From CAIKMD01 sp036501365 (GTDB lineage: Bacteria; Pseudomonadota; Alphaproteobacteria; ATCC43930; CGMCC-115725): DNA of 64,000 nt. Made by a program: the position numbers and the translations under genes. The stretch spans positions 62,001 through 126,000 of the forward strand of contig DASYAL010000060.1 of assembly GCA_036501365.1 (NCBI GenBank), in the 5' to 3' direction. The notes beneath the pieces were generated by a model. That model did no database searches. It saw nothing but the letters and a program-made list of their open reading frames with translations, and had not been told where the DNA came from. Shown in pieces: positions 34,282 through 42,464 of this stretch (positions are counted from its first letter, which is position 1; every line of letters starts with the position of its first letter).

Positions 34282-34342
34282 TAGACCATGATTCACGGCT
34301 GGTACGGAATCGCATGCGATTCCGTCAACCGATCATGGTCTA
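34282..34342. terminator. Nested palindrome at the 3' end of the LpoA-like gene
   Basis: Outer arms 34282-34292 and 34332-34342 (11 bp, perfect) enclose a 22-bp perfect palindrome at 34304-34325. The right outer arm covers the stop codon of the minus-strand gene. Together with the palindrome at 34211 it fills the whole convergent gap, so each gene ends in its own hairpin. Confidence 0.6.
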
Positions 34343-35566
34343 GTAATTGAGGCTCTGGAAGCTCTGCGGCGCCGGATCGATGATGCCGTCGCCGTTATGC
34401 TGCACTTCGAGCACGGCAAGGCCGCGTTGCACCAAGCCGTTGGCGCGGAAGCGGAAGATGCCGTCGAGCCCCGAGAAGCCGTTGGCGCTGGTGATCGCGG
34501 CGTCGGAGAAATCGGCGCCTTGCGGCGCCTTGGCCAGTACCGCCGCGAGCGCCATCGCGTCGTAGCCGAGGGTCGCGAGGCGCGGCGCCGCGTGGCGATA
34601 GAGCTGCGCGAAGCGTTGCTCGAAAGCGGCGCGCGACTGCGGATCGGGCGCGGCGTACCAGCCGCCATCGAGCGACGGTTCGGTGCCGAGGCCGGGATCG
34701 TCCCAGAGGCCGGTGCCGAGAAACTTCACCTGGTCGGGATCGATCTTGAAATAGGGCAGCTGCGGCGCCAGCACTTTGAGCCGCGCGCCGCCCTCCGGCA
34801 GGAAGAGCGCATCGTAATCGACACCTTCGGCGGCGAAGGCCTTCACCGCCGTGGCCATGCTGCCGAGGCCGGGATCGTAGAACTCGACCCGCGACACGGT
34901 CGCACCGGCGGCCGCGACCGCGGCTTTGACGGCATCGGCCGCGACCTGGCCGTAAGGCGTGCTCGGCGCGAGCACGGCGAAGCGATTATGTCCCTGCGCA
35001 TGCGCATAGGCGGTGACGCGGGCGACCTCCTCGCTCGGCAGGAAGCCCATCAGATAGACGCCGCCGCCGGCGAGCGTCGCGTCGGTCGAGAAAGCGATCA
35101 CCGGCACATGCGCGCTTTGGGCGATCGGCTTCACCGCGCCGACCTCGCCGGCGAGCAACGGGCCGAAGATGATCTGTGCGCCTTGGCCGATCGCTTGCTG
35201 GGCGGCGGCGCTCGCGCCCTCGGCCGTGCCCTTGGTGTCGCCGGTTACCAGCTCGACCTGGTCGCTCGCGAGATCGAACAGCGCCATCTGCGCCGCATCG
35301 AGCATCGCCTCGCCGAGCTGCCCGCTGGGGCCGGTCAGCGGCAGGAGCATTGCGACGGTGACCTTACCGCCTGGACCGGTCGGCACCGCTTCGGGCGCGA
35401 TCGCTTGCGGCGCGACGGGCGCCAAGACCGGCGGCGGCACGACTTGCGGCGCGCGCGTCGCGCCCGGTACCCTGACATAGGCGCAAGCAGCGAGCGTCAG
35501 CGCTAAGACGAGGAGCCATGCCGCGGCGGCAATTCGCGCATAAGGCCGACGAAGGCAAAACGACAC
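34340..35566 (-). CDS. Penicillin-binding protein activator-like lipoprotein (LpoA/periplasmic-binding fold)
   Basis: 408 aa. The lipobox LTLAACA gives a lipidated Cys28 after a hydrophobic helix. A Pro-rich linker (about 33-62) precedes a type-I periplasmic-binding fold starting KVTVAMLLPLTGPSGQLGEAMLDAAQMALFD, as in LpoA C-terminal and branched-chain amino-acid binding proteins. Being next to rsmI matches the usual place of the penicillin-binding protein activator gene in alphaproteobacteria. The GTG start at 35566 has GGAG 8 nt upstream. Its first 49 bp overlap, head to head, the 5' end of rsmI. Confidence 0.85.
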   Translation of the reverse strand: MSFCLRRPYARIAAAAWLLVLALTLAACAYVRVPGATRAPQVVPPPVLAPVAPQAIAPEAVPTGPGGKVTVAMLLPLTGPSGQLGEAMLDAAQMALFDLASDQVELVTGDTKGTAEGASAAAQQAIGQGAQIIFGPLLAGEVGAVKPIAQSAHVPVIAFSTDATLAGGGVYLMGFLPSEEVARVTAYAHAQGHNRFAVLAPSTPYGQVAADAVKAAVAAAGATVSRVEFYDPGLGSMATAVKAFAAEGVDYDALFLPEGGARLKVLAPQLPYFKIDPDQVKFLGTGLWDDPGLGTEPSLDGGWYAAPDPQSRAAFEQRFAQLYRHAAPRLATLGYDAMALAAVLAKAPQGADFSDAAITSANGFSGLDGIFRFRANGLVQRGLAVLEVQHNGDGIIDPAPQSFQSLNY

Positions 35567-36531
35567 GCGCGATCTCCGGTCGGGGCAAGCAGGGCGGCGA
35601 GCCTATCGAGAGCCTTGCGGGAAGTAAACAAGCGGCGCGGTCGCCGCCGCGCGAGACCGCGCGCGGCGCCGCCGAGACGCCAAGCTTCGCGCCGGGACTC
35701 TATCTGGTCGCGACGCCGATCGGCCATCTGCGCGACGTCAGCCTGCGCGCGCTCGATCTCCTCGCCGCGGCCGATCTCGTCGCCTGCGAGGATACGCGCG
35801 TCACGGAAAAGCTGATGGCGCGCTACGGCCTCAAGGCGCCGCGCCTCGCCTATCACGAGCACAATGCCGAGCGCATGCGGCCGCTGCTGATCGAGCGGCT
35901 GAAGGCCGGCGCGGTCGTGGCGCTGGTGTCGGACGCCGGTACGCCGCTCGTCTCCGATCCCGGCTTCAAGCTGGTGCGCGCGGCGGTAGCGGAAGGCATC
36001 GCCGTCACCGCGCTGCCCGGCCCCTCGGCGGCGCTCGCGGCGCTGGTGCTGTCGGGCTTGCCCTCCGACCGCTTCCTCTTCCAGGGCTTCCTGCCGCCCA
36101 AAGCGGCCGCGCGCCGCCGCGTGCTGGGCGAGATCGCGGGCCTTTCGGCGACCCTCGTCTTCTTCGAGACCGCGCCGCGGCTCGCCGCCGCGCTCGCCGA
36201 CATGGCAGCGGTGCTCGGCGACCGTCCCGCTGCGGTCGCGCGCGAATTGACCAAGCTCTACGAGGAGATCCGCCGCGGCAGCCTCGCCGAACTCGCGGCG
36301 CATTACACCGAAGCGGGCGCGCCCAAGGGCGAACTCGCGATCGTGGTCGGCGGCGCGAGCGCTGAAGCCTTGCGCGCGGCGGTGACGAGCGACGCGCTCG
36401 ATGCGGCGCTCGATGCCGCGCTCGCGACCATGAGCGTCAAGGATGCGAGCGCCGCGGTCGCGGCCGCGACCGGGCGGCCGCGGCGCGAGGTCTATCAGCG
36501 CGCCTTGATCCTCGCCGGACGCGGCGAATGA
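35518..36531 (+). CDS. rsmI: 16S rRNA 2'-O-ribose C1402 methyltransferase RsmI
   Basis: SAM-dependent methyltransferase of the tetrapyrrole-methylase fold; 337 aa. The conserved N-terminus LYLVATPIGHLRDVSLRALDLLAAADLVACEDTR starts only at residue 60, against about 15 in E. coli. ATG 35518 (GAGGAG just upstream) is the only conventional in-frame start I find, so a basic, low-complexity N-terminal extension of roughly 55 residues is predicted. GTPLVSDPG and LPGPSA mark the SAM site. It overlaps the divergent lipoprotein gene by 49 bp at the 5' end and yraN by 4 bp (ATGA) at the 3' end. Confidence 0.93.
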   Translation: MPRRQFAHKADEGKTTRAISGRGKQGGEPIESLAGSKQAARSPPRETARGAAETPSFAPGLYLVATPIGHLRDVSLRALDLLAAADLVACEDTRVTEKLMARYGLKAPRLAYHEHNAERMRPLLIERLKAGAVVALVSDAGTPLVSDPGFKLVRAAVAEGIAVTALPGPSAALAALVLSGLPSDRFLFQGFLPPKAAARRRVLGEIAGLSATLVFFETAPRLAAALADMAAVLGDRPAAVARELTKLYEEIRRGSLAELAAHYTEAGAPKGELAIVVGGASAEALRAAVTSDALDAALDAALATMSVKDASAAVAAATGRPRREVYQRALILAGRGE

Positions 36532-36899
36532 AGCGCCTGCCCGAGCATCGCCGCGCCGCCGAGCGCCGCGGCAAGAGCGCCGAGCTCCTCTGCCTCTGGC
36601 AATTGCGCCTGAAGGGCTATCGCATCCTCGCGCGGCGCTACAAGACGCCGCTCGGCGAGGTCGATCTCATCGCCCGGCGCGGCGCGGTGCTCGCCGCGAT
36701 CGAGGTCAAGGCACGCGGCGATTTCGACGTCGCCAGCGAAGCGATCACGCCGCGCCAGCGCCAGCGCATCGTGCGGGCGCTCGCGCATTTCCTCGGCGGC
36801 CGCCCCGATCTCGCGCTGCTCGCCGCGCGCTTCGATGTAATGCTGGTCGCGCCGCGACGCTGGCCGCGCCATCTCGTCGATGCCTGGCGTGAGGAATAG
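36528..36899 (+). CDS. YraN-family (UPF0102) endonuclease-like protein
   Basis: 123 aa. Restriction-endonuclease-like fold of the YraN family: GKSAELLCLWQLRLKGYRILARRYKTPLGEVDLIARRGAVLAAIEVKAR shows the E...D...ExK active-site pattern. The role is uncertain; Holliday-junction-resolvase-like activity has been suggested for the family. ATGA overlap with rsmI, the standard rsmI-yraN order. Confidence 0.92.
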   Translation: MKRLPEHRRAAERRGKSAELLCLWQLRLKGYRILARRYKTPLGEVDLIARRGAVLAAIEVKARGDFDVASEAITPRQRQRIVRALAHFLGGRPDLALLAARFDVMLVAPRRWPRHLVDAWREE

Positions 36900-36967
36900 G
36901 GGCGCAAGGAGTAAGGCCGCGCCGCGATCGCTTTGCCCGATCATCGCTTCGCCAAACCATGCTTCGA

Positions 36968-36996
36968 TTGTCATCGTCGCGGCGATTCCGTAGATT
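36968..36996 (+). promoter_or_regulatory. Promoter of the BON lipoprotein-gshB operon
   Basis: TTGTCA (36968-36973) and TAGATT (36991-36996) with a 17-bp spacer. It lies inside a possible upstream reading frame of the BON gene, which supports the GTG start at 37028 over the ATG at 36959. Confidence 0.55.
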
Positions 36997-37027
36997 CACG
37001 CGCATTCAGCGGAGAGGATTGCTGGTT

Positions 37028-37759
37028 GTGACCGAACGTCCCCCTGCGCGCGCAAATTTCCCGCGCGCGATCGTTCCCCTTGCGGCTTTGATCATCGCGG
37101 CGCTGCCGCTCGCGGGCTGCATCGTGCCGCTGATCGCGGGCACGGCCGCCGGCGGCTACACCCTCGCGACCGAGCACCGCTCGCCCGAGCAACTCGCGCG
37201 CGACGCGGCGATCGGCGCGGCGGCCCATAAATACTGGGCCGATGCGAGCAGCGACCTCGCGCGCGATCTCACGGCGACGGTCTATGACGGCGAGCTCCTC
37301 ATCACCGGCCTCGTCCCGAACCAGGCGATGAAGGACCGGGCCGAGCAGCTCGCGCGCCAGATCGACGGCGTCAAAAAGATCGACAACATGGTCCAGGTCG
37401 GTCCGCCGACCAATTTCGGCCAGGACGCGCGCGACAATTACGCCTCGAACGCGCTGCGTGCCCAGCTGCTCGCCGATCCGCAAGTGCGCTCGTCGAACTT
37501 CACCGTCCATACGGAGAACGGCATCGTCTACATCCTGGGCTATGCGCGTAACGCGCCGGAGCGCGACCTGGTGCTTTCCTATGCGCGCAATCTCTCCAAT
37601 GTCGATCGGGTCGTCTCGCTGATCGAGGTCGGCAACGAGCCCGCTTTGGCGCCTCGAGCCGCGCCCGCCGCGTCCCCCGGCAACGCGCCGCCGCCCGAGG
37701 AGGCGCCGCCCGCGCCGCCGCCGCCGCGCTCGAACATCGAGGTGCAGCCGCTGCAATGA
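37028..37759 (+). CDS. BON-domain lipoprotein
   Basis: 243 aa from the GTG at 37028, which has GGAGAGG 10 nt upstream and lies downstream of a good promoter; an ATG at 36959 would precede that promoter. A hydrophobic helix ends in lipobox ALPLAGC. Two BON domains follow: DLARDLTATVYDGELLITGLVPNQ...IDGVKKIDNMVQV and VRSSNFTVHTENGIVYILGYAR...NVDRVVSLIEV. The C-terminus is Pro/Ala-rich. BON proteins of this kind (DolP/OsmY-like) bind phospholipid and protect the envelope. It overlaps gshB by 4 bp. Confidence 0.85.
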   Translation: MTERPPARANFPRAIVPLAALIIAALPLAGCIVPLIAGTAAGGYTLATEHRSPEQLARDAAIGAAAHKYWADASSDLARDLTATVYDGELLITGLVPNQAMKDRAEQLARQIDGVKKIDNMVQVGPPTNFGQDARDNYASNALRAQLLADPQVRSSNFTVHTENGIVYILGYARNAPERDLVLSYARNLSNVDRVVSLIEVGNEPALAPRAAPAASPGNAPPPEEAPPAPPPPRSNIEVQPLQ

Positions 37760-38694
37760 GCCTCGACGTCGCCATCCAGATGGATCCGGTCGAGACCGTC
37801 AACGTCACCGCGGACTCGACCTTCGTCCTCGCCCTCGAGGCGCAGGCGCGCGGCCATCGCCTCTACCACTACCTGCCGCGGCAATTGAGCCTCGTCGACG
37901 GCCGCGTCACCGCGCAGGCGCGGCGTTTGCGCGTGTGGCGCGACCGCAAGCGGCACGCCGCGCTCGGCGAGGTCGAGAAGCTCGATCTCGCGCGCATGGA
38001 CGTGATCCTGATGCGCCAGGATCCGCCTTTCGACATGGCCTATATCACCGCGACCCATGTCCTCGAGCATGTCAGCGGCAAGGTGCTGGTGGTGAACGAT
38101 CCGGTCGCGGTGCGCAACGCCCCGGAGAAGCTCTTTGCCACCCATTTCCCCGGGCTGATGCCGCCGACCCTCGTCTCCTCCGATCGCGGCGCGATCTTCG
38201 ATTTCCGCAAAAAACATCGCAACATCATCCTGAAGCCGCTCTTCGGCAATGGCGGCGCCGGCGTCTTCCGCGTCAAGCCGGAGGACGAGAATTTCAACGC
38301 GCTGCTCGAAAGCTTCGCCGTGCAGTATCGCGAGCCGATCGTGGTGCAGCGCTATCTCCCCGCCGTGCGCAAGGGCGACAAGCGCATCATCCTGATCGAG
38401 GGCGAGCCGGTCGGCGCGGTGTTGCGGGTGCCGGCCAAGGGCGAGGCGCGCGCCAATCTCCATGTCGGCGGCAAGGCGGTGAAGACCAAGCTGACGCGCC
38501 GCGAGCGCGAGATTTGCGCCGCGATCGGCCCGACGCTGAAAAAGCAAGGCCTGCTCTTCGTCGGCATCGACGTGATCGGCGACTATCTCACCGAGATCAA
38601 CGTCACCTCGCCGACCGGCATCCAGGAGATCAACCGCCTCGACGGCACGACGCTCGAGAAGAAGGTCTGGGACGCGATCGAGAAGCGGCTTTAG
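37756..38694 (+). CDS. gshB: Glutathione synthetase
   Basis: ATP-grasp ligase that joins gamma-glutamylcysteine and glycine; 312 aa, standard length. It shows MRQDPPFDMAYITATHVLE, the ATP-grasp loop IILKPLFGNGGAGVFRV, KGDKRIILIEGEPVGAVLRVP and the C-terminal GDYLTEINVTSPTGIQEI. The N-terminus is MSLDVAIQMDPVETVN. Translationally coupled to the BON lipoprotein gene by a 4-bp overlap. Confidence 0.97.
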   Translation: MSLDVAIQMDPVETVNVTADSTFVLALEAQARGHRLYHYLPRQLSLVDGRVTAQARRLRVWRDRKRHAALGEVEKLDLARMDVILMRQDPPFDMAYITATHVLEHVSGKVLVVNDPVAVRNAPEKLFATHFPGLMPPTLVSSDRGAIFDFRKKHRNIILKPLFGNGGAGVFRVKPEDENFNALLESFAVQYREPIVVQRYLPAVRKGDKRIILIEGEPVGAVLRVPAKGEARANLHVGGKAVKTKLTRREREICAAIGPTLKKQGLLFVGIDVIGDYLTEINVTSPTGIQEINRLDGTTLEKKVWDAIEKRL

Positions 38695-38721
38695 GCAGCT
38701 TGCTCCCGAAGAAAGTTACTT

Positions 38722-38798
38722 CGTCACCCCCGCGAAAGCGGGGGTCCAGGGCGACAAACGCGCTCTGGCCCTGGATTCCCGCTTCCGCGGGGGTGACG
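38722..38798. repeat. REP-like palindromic element after gshB
   Basis: Perfect 13-bp outer arms (38722-38734 and 38786-38798) enclose further complementary blocks (GAAAGCGGG and CCCGCTTC; GTCCAGGG and CCCTGGAT). The 77-bp element has the look of the dispersed intergenic repeat found in many alphaproteobacterial genomes. It lies in the 148-bp convergent gap between gshB and a lipoprotein gene and may also end transcription. Confidence 0.7.
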
Positions 38799-38842
38799 AT
38801 TATTGATTCGAGTTTCTCGCGGCGCCGCTCGCGCCGAAATCT

Positions 38843-39280
38843 TTAAAGACTCGATCGCGAAACGAGGTGCGCCTTGATCGGCGCGTCCTGATCGAGGCAC
38901 GGCGCCGGCGCGCTGCCGCCGCCCAGCGTGCGCTGCCAGGTCTCGACATGGGCGAGGTGATAGCCGCCGGCATCGCCATAGAAGAACAGGTTCAGCACGC
39001 AATCGGCGGCCCGGTATTGCCAGAGCTCGGCGGGCGGCTCGATGCGCTTCAGATCGGGCTGGCCGAGAATCGAGACGATGTCCGCGGGCTTGAGCCCGGC
39101 GAGGTCCTTGATGTCGAGCGCGCCCCCGCCGGCATGTGCCTGGTCCGGCCACAGAAACGGCGTCGGGTCTTGCGCGGTTGCTGCCGGACCGCCCGGCGAC
39201 GGCACGGCGCAAGCGCTCACCGTCGCGGCGATCGCCGCGGCGGCCGCGATCTCGGCGGCTCGTCGACCCAGGAACGGCAT
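38843..39280 (-). CDS. Small lipoprotein of unknown function
   Basis: 145 aa. The signal peptide ends in lipobox VSACA with lipidated Cys24. The mature domain DLAGLKPADIVSILGQPDLKRIEPPAELWQYRAADCVLNLFFY resembles SmpA/OmlA-type small lipoproteins in layout, but I cannot assign it. Two further Cys (about 92 and 128) could form a disulfide. Divergent from the adenosine kinase gene with a 203-bp gap. Confidence 0.7.
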   Translation of the reverse strand: MPFLGRRAAEIAAAAAIAATVSACAVPSPGGPAATAQDPTPFLWPDQAHAGGGALDIKDLAGLKPADIVSILGQPDLKRIEPPAELWQYRAADCVLNLFFYGDAGGYHLAHVETWQRTLGGGSAPAPCLDQDAPIKAHLVSRSSL

Positions 39281-39419
39281 TCAAATCCCCCGGTAGCCGC
39301 GCATGGCCCATTATTTCCGGGGCGTGAGCGCGGCTGTCGCGTCCCTGTCGGCTTACCATCGAGCGTGCCGCAAAGAAAGCGCTTTCGCGCGAAAACGGCC
39401 GATTTCGCGCGCCAACACC

Positions 39420-39447
39420 TTGCTCCGTCGCCGCCGCCCTCTATACT
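39420..39447 (+). promoter_or_regulatory. Candidate promoter of the adenosine kinase-typA unit
   Basis: TTGCTC (39420-39425) and TATACT (39442-39447) with a 16-bp spacer, 36 bp before the ATG. The -10 box matches 5 of 6; the -35 is weak. Confidence 0.45.
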
Positions 39448-39483
39448 CGCCGCCTTCCCGCACCAGCTCCGGAAAACTTCCTC

Positions 39484-40479
39484 ATGGCGGCCCCCACCAT
39501 CGATGTCGTCGGCATCGGCAATGCGATCGTCGATGTCCTGGCCCAGGCGGACGAGGCCTTCATCCAGAGCGAGAAGCTCGCCAAGGGCACGATGGCGCTG
39601 ATCGACGAGGCGCGCGCCCAGACGCTCTACGGCAAGATGCGGCCCGGGATCGAAGCCTCGGGCGGTTCGGCCGCCAACACCATCGCCGGCGTTGCCTCGC
39701 TCGGCGGCAAGGCGGCCTATATCGGCAAGGTTGCCGATGACGGTCTCGGTAAGGTCTTCGCCCATGACCTGCGCGCGGCCGGCGTCAAATACGAGACCCA
39801 GCCTTTGACGGGCGGCCCGGCGACGGCGCGCTGTCTCATCCTGGTGACGCCCGACGCGCAGCGGACGATGAACACCTTCCTCGGCGCCTCGGTCGAGTTC
39901 CAGCCGGGCGATATCGATCGCGATCTCGTTGCCTCGGCGCAGGTCACGTATCTCGAAGGCTATCTCTTCGATCGGCCATCGGCGAAAGAGGCCTTCCGCC
40001 AAGCCGGCGCCATCGCTCATCAGGCGGGCCGCAAGGTCAGCCTCACCCTCTCCGATCCGTTCTGCGTCGACCGCCACCGCGCCGATTTCCGCGACCTGAT
40101 TCGCGGCCATGTCGACATCCTCTTCGCCAACGAGGCCGAGATCTGCTCGCTCTACGAGACCAAGGACTTCGAGAAAGCCGCCGCCGCGGTGCGCGGCGAG
40201 GCGGAGATCGCGGTGCTGACGCGCAGCGAGAAGGGCGCGATCGTCGTCACCGCGAAGGACCGCGTCGCAGTGCCGGCAGCGCCGGTCGCCAAGGTGGTCG
40301 ACACCACCGGCGCCGGCGATCTCTTCGCCGCGGGCTTCCTCTACGGCTTCACCCGCGGCAAGGAGATGGCGCATTGCGCGAAGCTCGGCGCGCTTTGCGC
40401 CGCCGAGATCATCTCGCATTTCGGCGCGCGGCCCGAAGCGGAGCTCGCCGCGCTTGCGGCAAAGGCCGGGCTTACCTAG
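39484..40479 (+). CDS. Adenosine kinase (PfkB family)
   Basis: Ribokinase-like sugar/nucleoside kinase, 331 aa. It has the PfkB signature 1 region GGSAANTIAGVASLGGKAAYIGKV and signature 2 DTTGAGDLFAAGFLYG, which holds the anion hole and catalytic Asp. DVVGIGNAIVDVLAQ at the start and the length fit alphaproteobacterial adenosine kinases. Substrate assignment within PfkB is by overall resemblance and is not proven. Only 10 bp separate it from typA. Confidence 0.85.
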   Translation: MAAPTIDVVGIGNAIVDVLAQADEAFIQSEKLAKGTMALIDEARAQTLYGKMRPGIEASGGSAANTIAGVASLGGKAAYIGKVADDGLGKVFAHDLRAAGVKYETQPLTGGPATARCLILVTPDAQRTMNTFLGASVEFQPGDIDRDLVASAQVTYLEGYLFDRPSAKEAFRQAGAIAHQAGRKVSLTLSDPFCVDRHRADFRDLIRGHVDILFANEAEICSLYETKDFEKAAAAVRGEAEIAVLTRSEKGAIVVTAKDRVAVPAAPVAKVVDTTGAGDLFAAGFLYGFTRGKEMAHCAKLGALCAAEIISHFGARPEAELAALAAKAGLT

Positions 40480-40489
40480 CTAATCGTCA

Positions 40490-42316
40490 ATGGATATCCG
40501 CAACATCGCCATCATCGCACATGTCGATCATGGCAAGACCACGCTCGTCGATCAGCTCTTGCGCCAGAGCGGCGCCTTCCGCGCCAATCAGCAGGTGATG
40601 GAGCGCGCGCTCGATTCGAACGATCTCGAACGCGAGCGCGGCATCACCATCCTCGCCAAATGCACCTCGGTGCAGTGGCAGGGTACCCGCATCAACATCG
40701 TCGACACGCCCGGCCATGCCGATTTCGGCGGCGAGGTCGAGCGCATCCTCTCCATGGTCGACGGCGTGCTGGTGCTCGTCGACGCGGCGGAAGGGCCGAT
40801 GCCGCAGACCAAATTCGTGGTTGGCAAGGCTTTGCGGCAAGGCCTCCGGCCGATCGTCGTCATCAACAAGATCGACCGCAGCGATGCGCGGCCGCACGAG
40901 GTGCATAACGAGATCTTCGATCTCTTTGCCGCGCTCGACGCCGATGACGAGCAGCTCGATTTTCCGACGCTCTACGCCTCGGGCCGCGCCGGCTGGGCGG
41001 TGCCCGATCTCGACGACGAGCGCAAGGACCTGGTGCCGCTCTTCGAGCTGATCCTCAAGCATGTGCGCCCGCCCGAGGCCGATGCCGCGGCGCCTTTCGC
41101 GATGCTGGTGACGACGCTCGAGAACGATTCCTATCTCGGCCGCGTGTTGACCGGCCGCATCCATAGCGGCGTCGCGCGTGTGAATATGCCGGTCAAATCG
41201 CTGTCGCGCGACGGCGAGGTGATCGAGACCGCGCGGCTGACGAAGCTCCTCGCCTTCCGCGGTCTCGAGCGCCGGCCGATCGAGGAAGCCGAGGCGGGCG
41301 ACATCATCGCCATTGCCGGTCTCGCCGAGACCACCGTCGCCGACACGATCTGCGCGCCCGAGGTCGAGACGGCGCTGCCCTCCTCCCCGGTCGACCCGCC
41401 GACCTTGGCGATGACGTTCGCGGTCAACGATTCGCCGCTTGCCGGCCGCGAGGGCACGAAAGTCACCTCGCGCATGATCGTCGAGCGGCTGCAGCGCGAG
41501 GCCGAGGGCAATGTCGCGATCCGCATCCAGGAAAGCGAGCAGCGCGACGCGGTCGAGGTCGCGGGCCGGGGCGAATTGCAGCTCGGCGTGCTGATCGAGA
41601 CCATGCGGCGCGAGGGCTTCGAGCTCGCGATCTCGCGGCCGCGCGTCCTCTACAAGCCCGATCCCGCGACCGGCCAGCGCCTCGAGCCGATCGAGGAGGT
41701 GGTGATCGATCTCGACGAGCCGTTCGCCGGCATCGTCGTCGAGGAGATGTCACTCCGCAAAGGCGAGATGCAGGAGATGCGGCCGACCGGCGGCGGCAAG
41801 CTGCGCCTCGTCTTCCGCGCGCCGACCCGCGGCCTCATCGGCTATCTCGGCAAGTTTTTGACCGACACCCGCGGCACCGGCGTGATGAGCCGGATCTATC
41901 ACGGCTACGCACCCTATCGCGGCGCGGTCGAGGGGCGGCGCAACGGCGTCCTGGTCTCGACCGCGGGCGGCCAGGCCGTGGCCTATGCCTTGTGGAATCT
42001 GGAAGAGCGCGGGCCGATGTTCATCACGCCCGGCACGCCGGTCTATGAGGGCATGATCGTCGGCGCGCATAGCCGCGGCAACGACATCGACGTCAATCCG
42101 ACCAAGACCAAGCAGCTCACCAACATCCGCACCAAGGCCGCGGACGAGGCGGTCCGCCTGACGCCGCCGATCCTCATGACCTTGGAGCAGGCGATCGCCT
42201 ATATCGCCGATGACGAGCTCTGCGAGGTGACGCCGAAGGCGATCCGTCTGCGCAAACGCTTCCTCGATCCCAACGAGCGCAAGCGCGAGAGCCGCAAGAC
42301 CGAGGCCGCGGGGTAA
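40490..42316 (+). CDS. typA: Ribosome-associated GTPase TypA/BipA
   Basis: Translational GTPase that aids 50S assembly and stress adaptation; 608 aa. The G1 motif is AHVDHGKTTL (11-20), with ERGITI switch 1, DTPGHADFGGEV and NKIDR. EF-G-like domains follow, and the BipA-specific C-terminal domain includes TRGLIGYLGKFLTDTRGTGVMSRIYHGY. No obvious ribosome binding site, so translation may depend on the upstream kinase gene. Converges with the STAND gene. Confidence 0.97.
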   Translation: MDIRNIAIIAHVDHGKTTLVDQLLRQSGAFRANQQVMERALDSNDLERERGITILAKCTSVQWQGTRINIVDTPGHADFGGEVERILSMVDGVLVLVDAAEGPMPQTKFVVGKALRQGLRPIVVINKIDRSDARPHEVHNEIFDLFAALDADDEQLDFPTLYASGRAGWAVPDLDDERKDLVPLFELILKHVRPPEADAAAPFAMLVTTLENDSYLGRVLTGRIHSGVARVNMPVKSLSRDGEVIETARLTKLLAFRGLERRPIEEAEAGDIIAIAGLAETTVADTICAPEVETALPSSPVDPPTLAMTFAVNDSPLAGREGTKVTSRMIVERLQREAEGNVAIRIQESEQRDAVEVAGRGELQLGVLIETMRREGFELAISRPRVLYKPDPATGQRLEPIEEVVIDLDEPFAGIVVEEMSLRKGEMQEMRPTGGGKLRLVFRAPTRGLIGYLGKFLTDTRGTGVMSRIYHGYAPYRGAVEGRRNGVLVSTAGGQAVAYALWNLEERGPMFITPGTPVYEGMIVGAHSRGNDIDVNPTKTKQLTNIRTKAADEAVRLTPPILMTLEQAIAYIADDELCEVTPKAIRLRKRFLDPNERKRESRKTEAAG

Positions 42317-42336
42317 GGCGGGCGGGCCGCCAGAGG

Positions 42337-42461
42337 CCCTAGTTGCACGAGTTCTCTTTGAATGAACTCAGCAAGCCGTGTCCCGATCAACTTGGGCGCC
42401 GGCACCTTTTTAGTCTAGGAAATTGGAGCGAGACACTCGTTCGCTATTTACTCAACTAGGG
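42337..42461. repeat. 9-bp inverted repeats between typA and the STAND gene
   Basis: CCCTAGTTG (42337-42345) and CAACTAGGG (42453-42461) are perfect inverted repeats 107 bp apart, filling most of the typA/STAND convergent gap. No flanking target-site duplication is evident. They could be ends of a decayed small element or a boundary mark of the acquired gene, or chance. Confidence 0.3.
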
Positions 42462-42464
42462 CGA

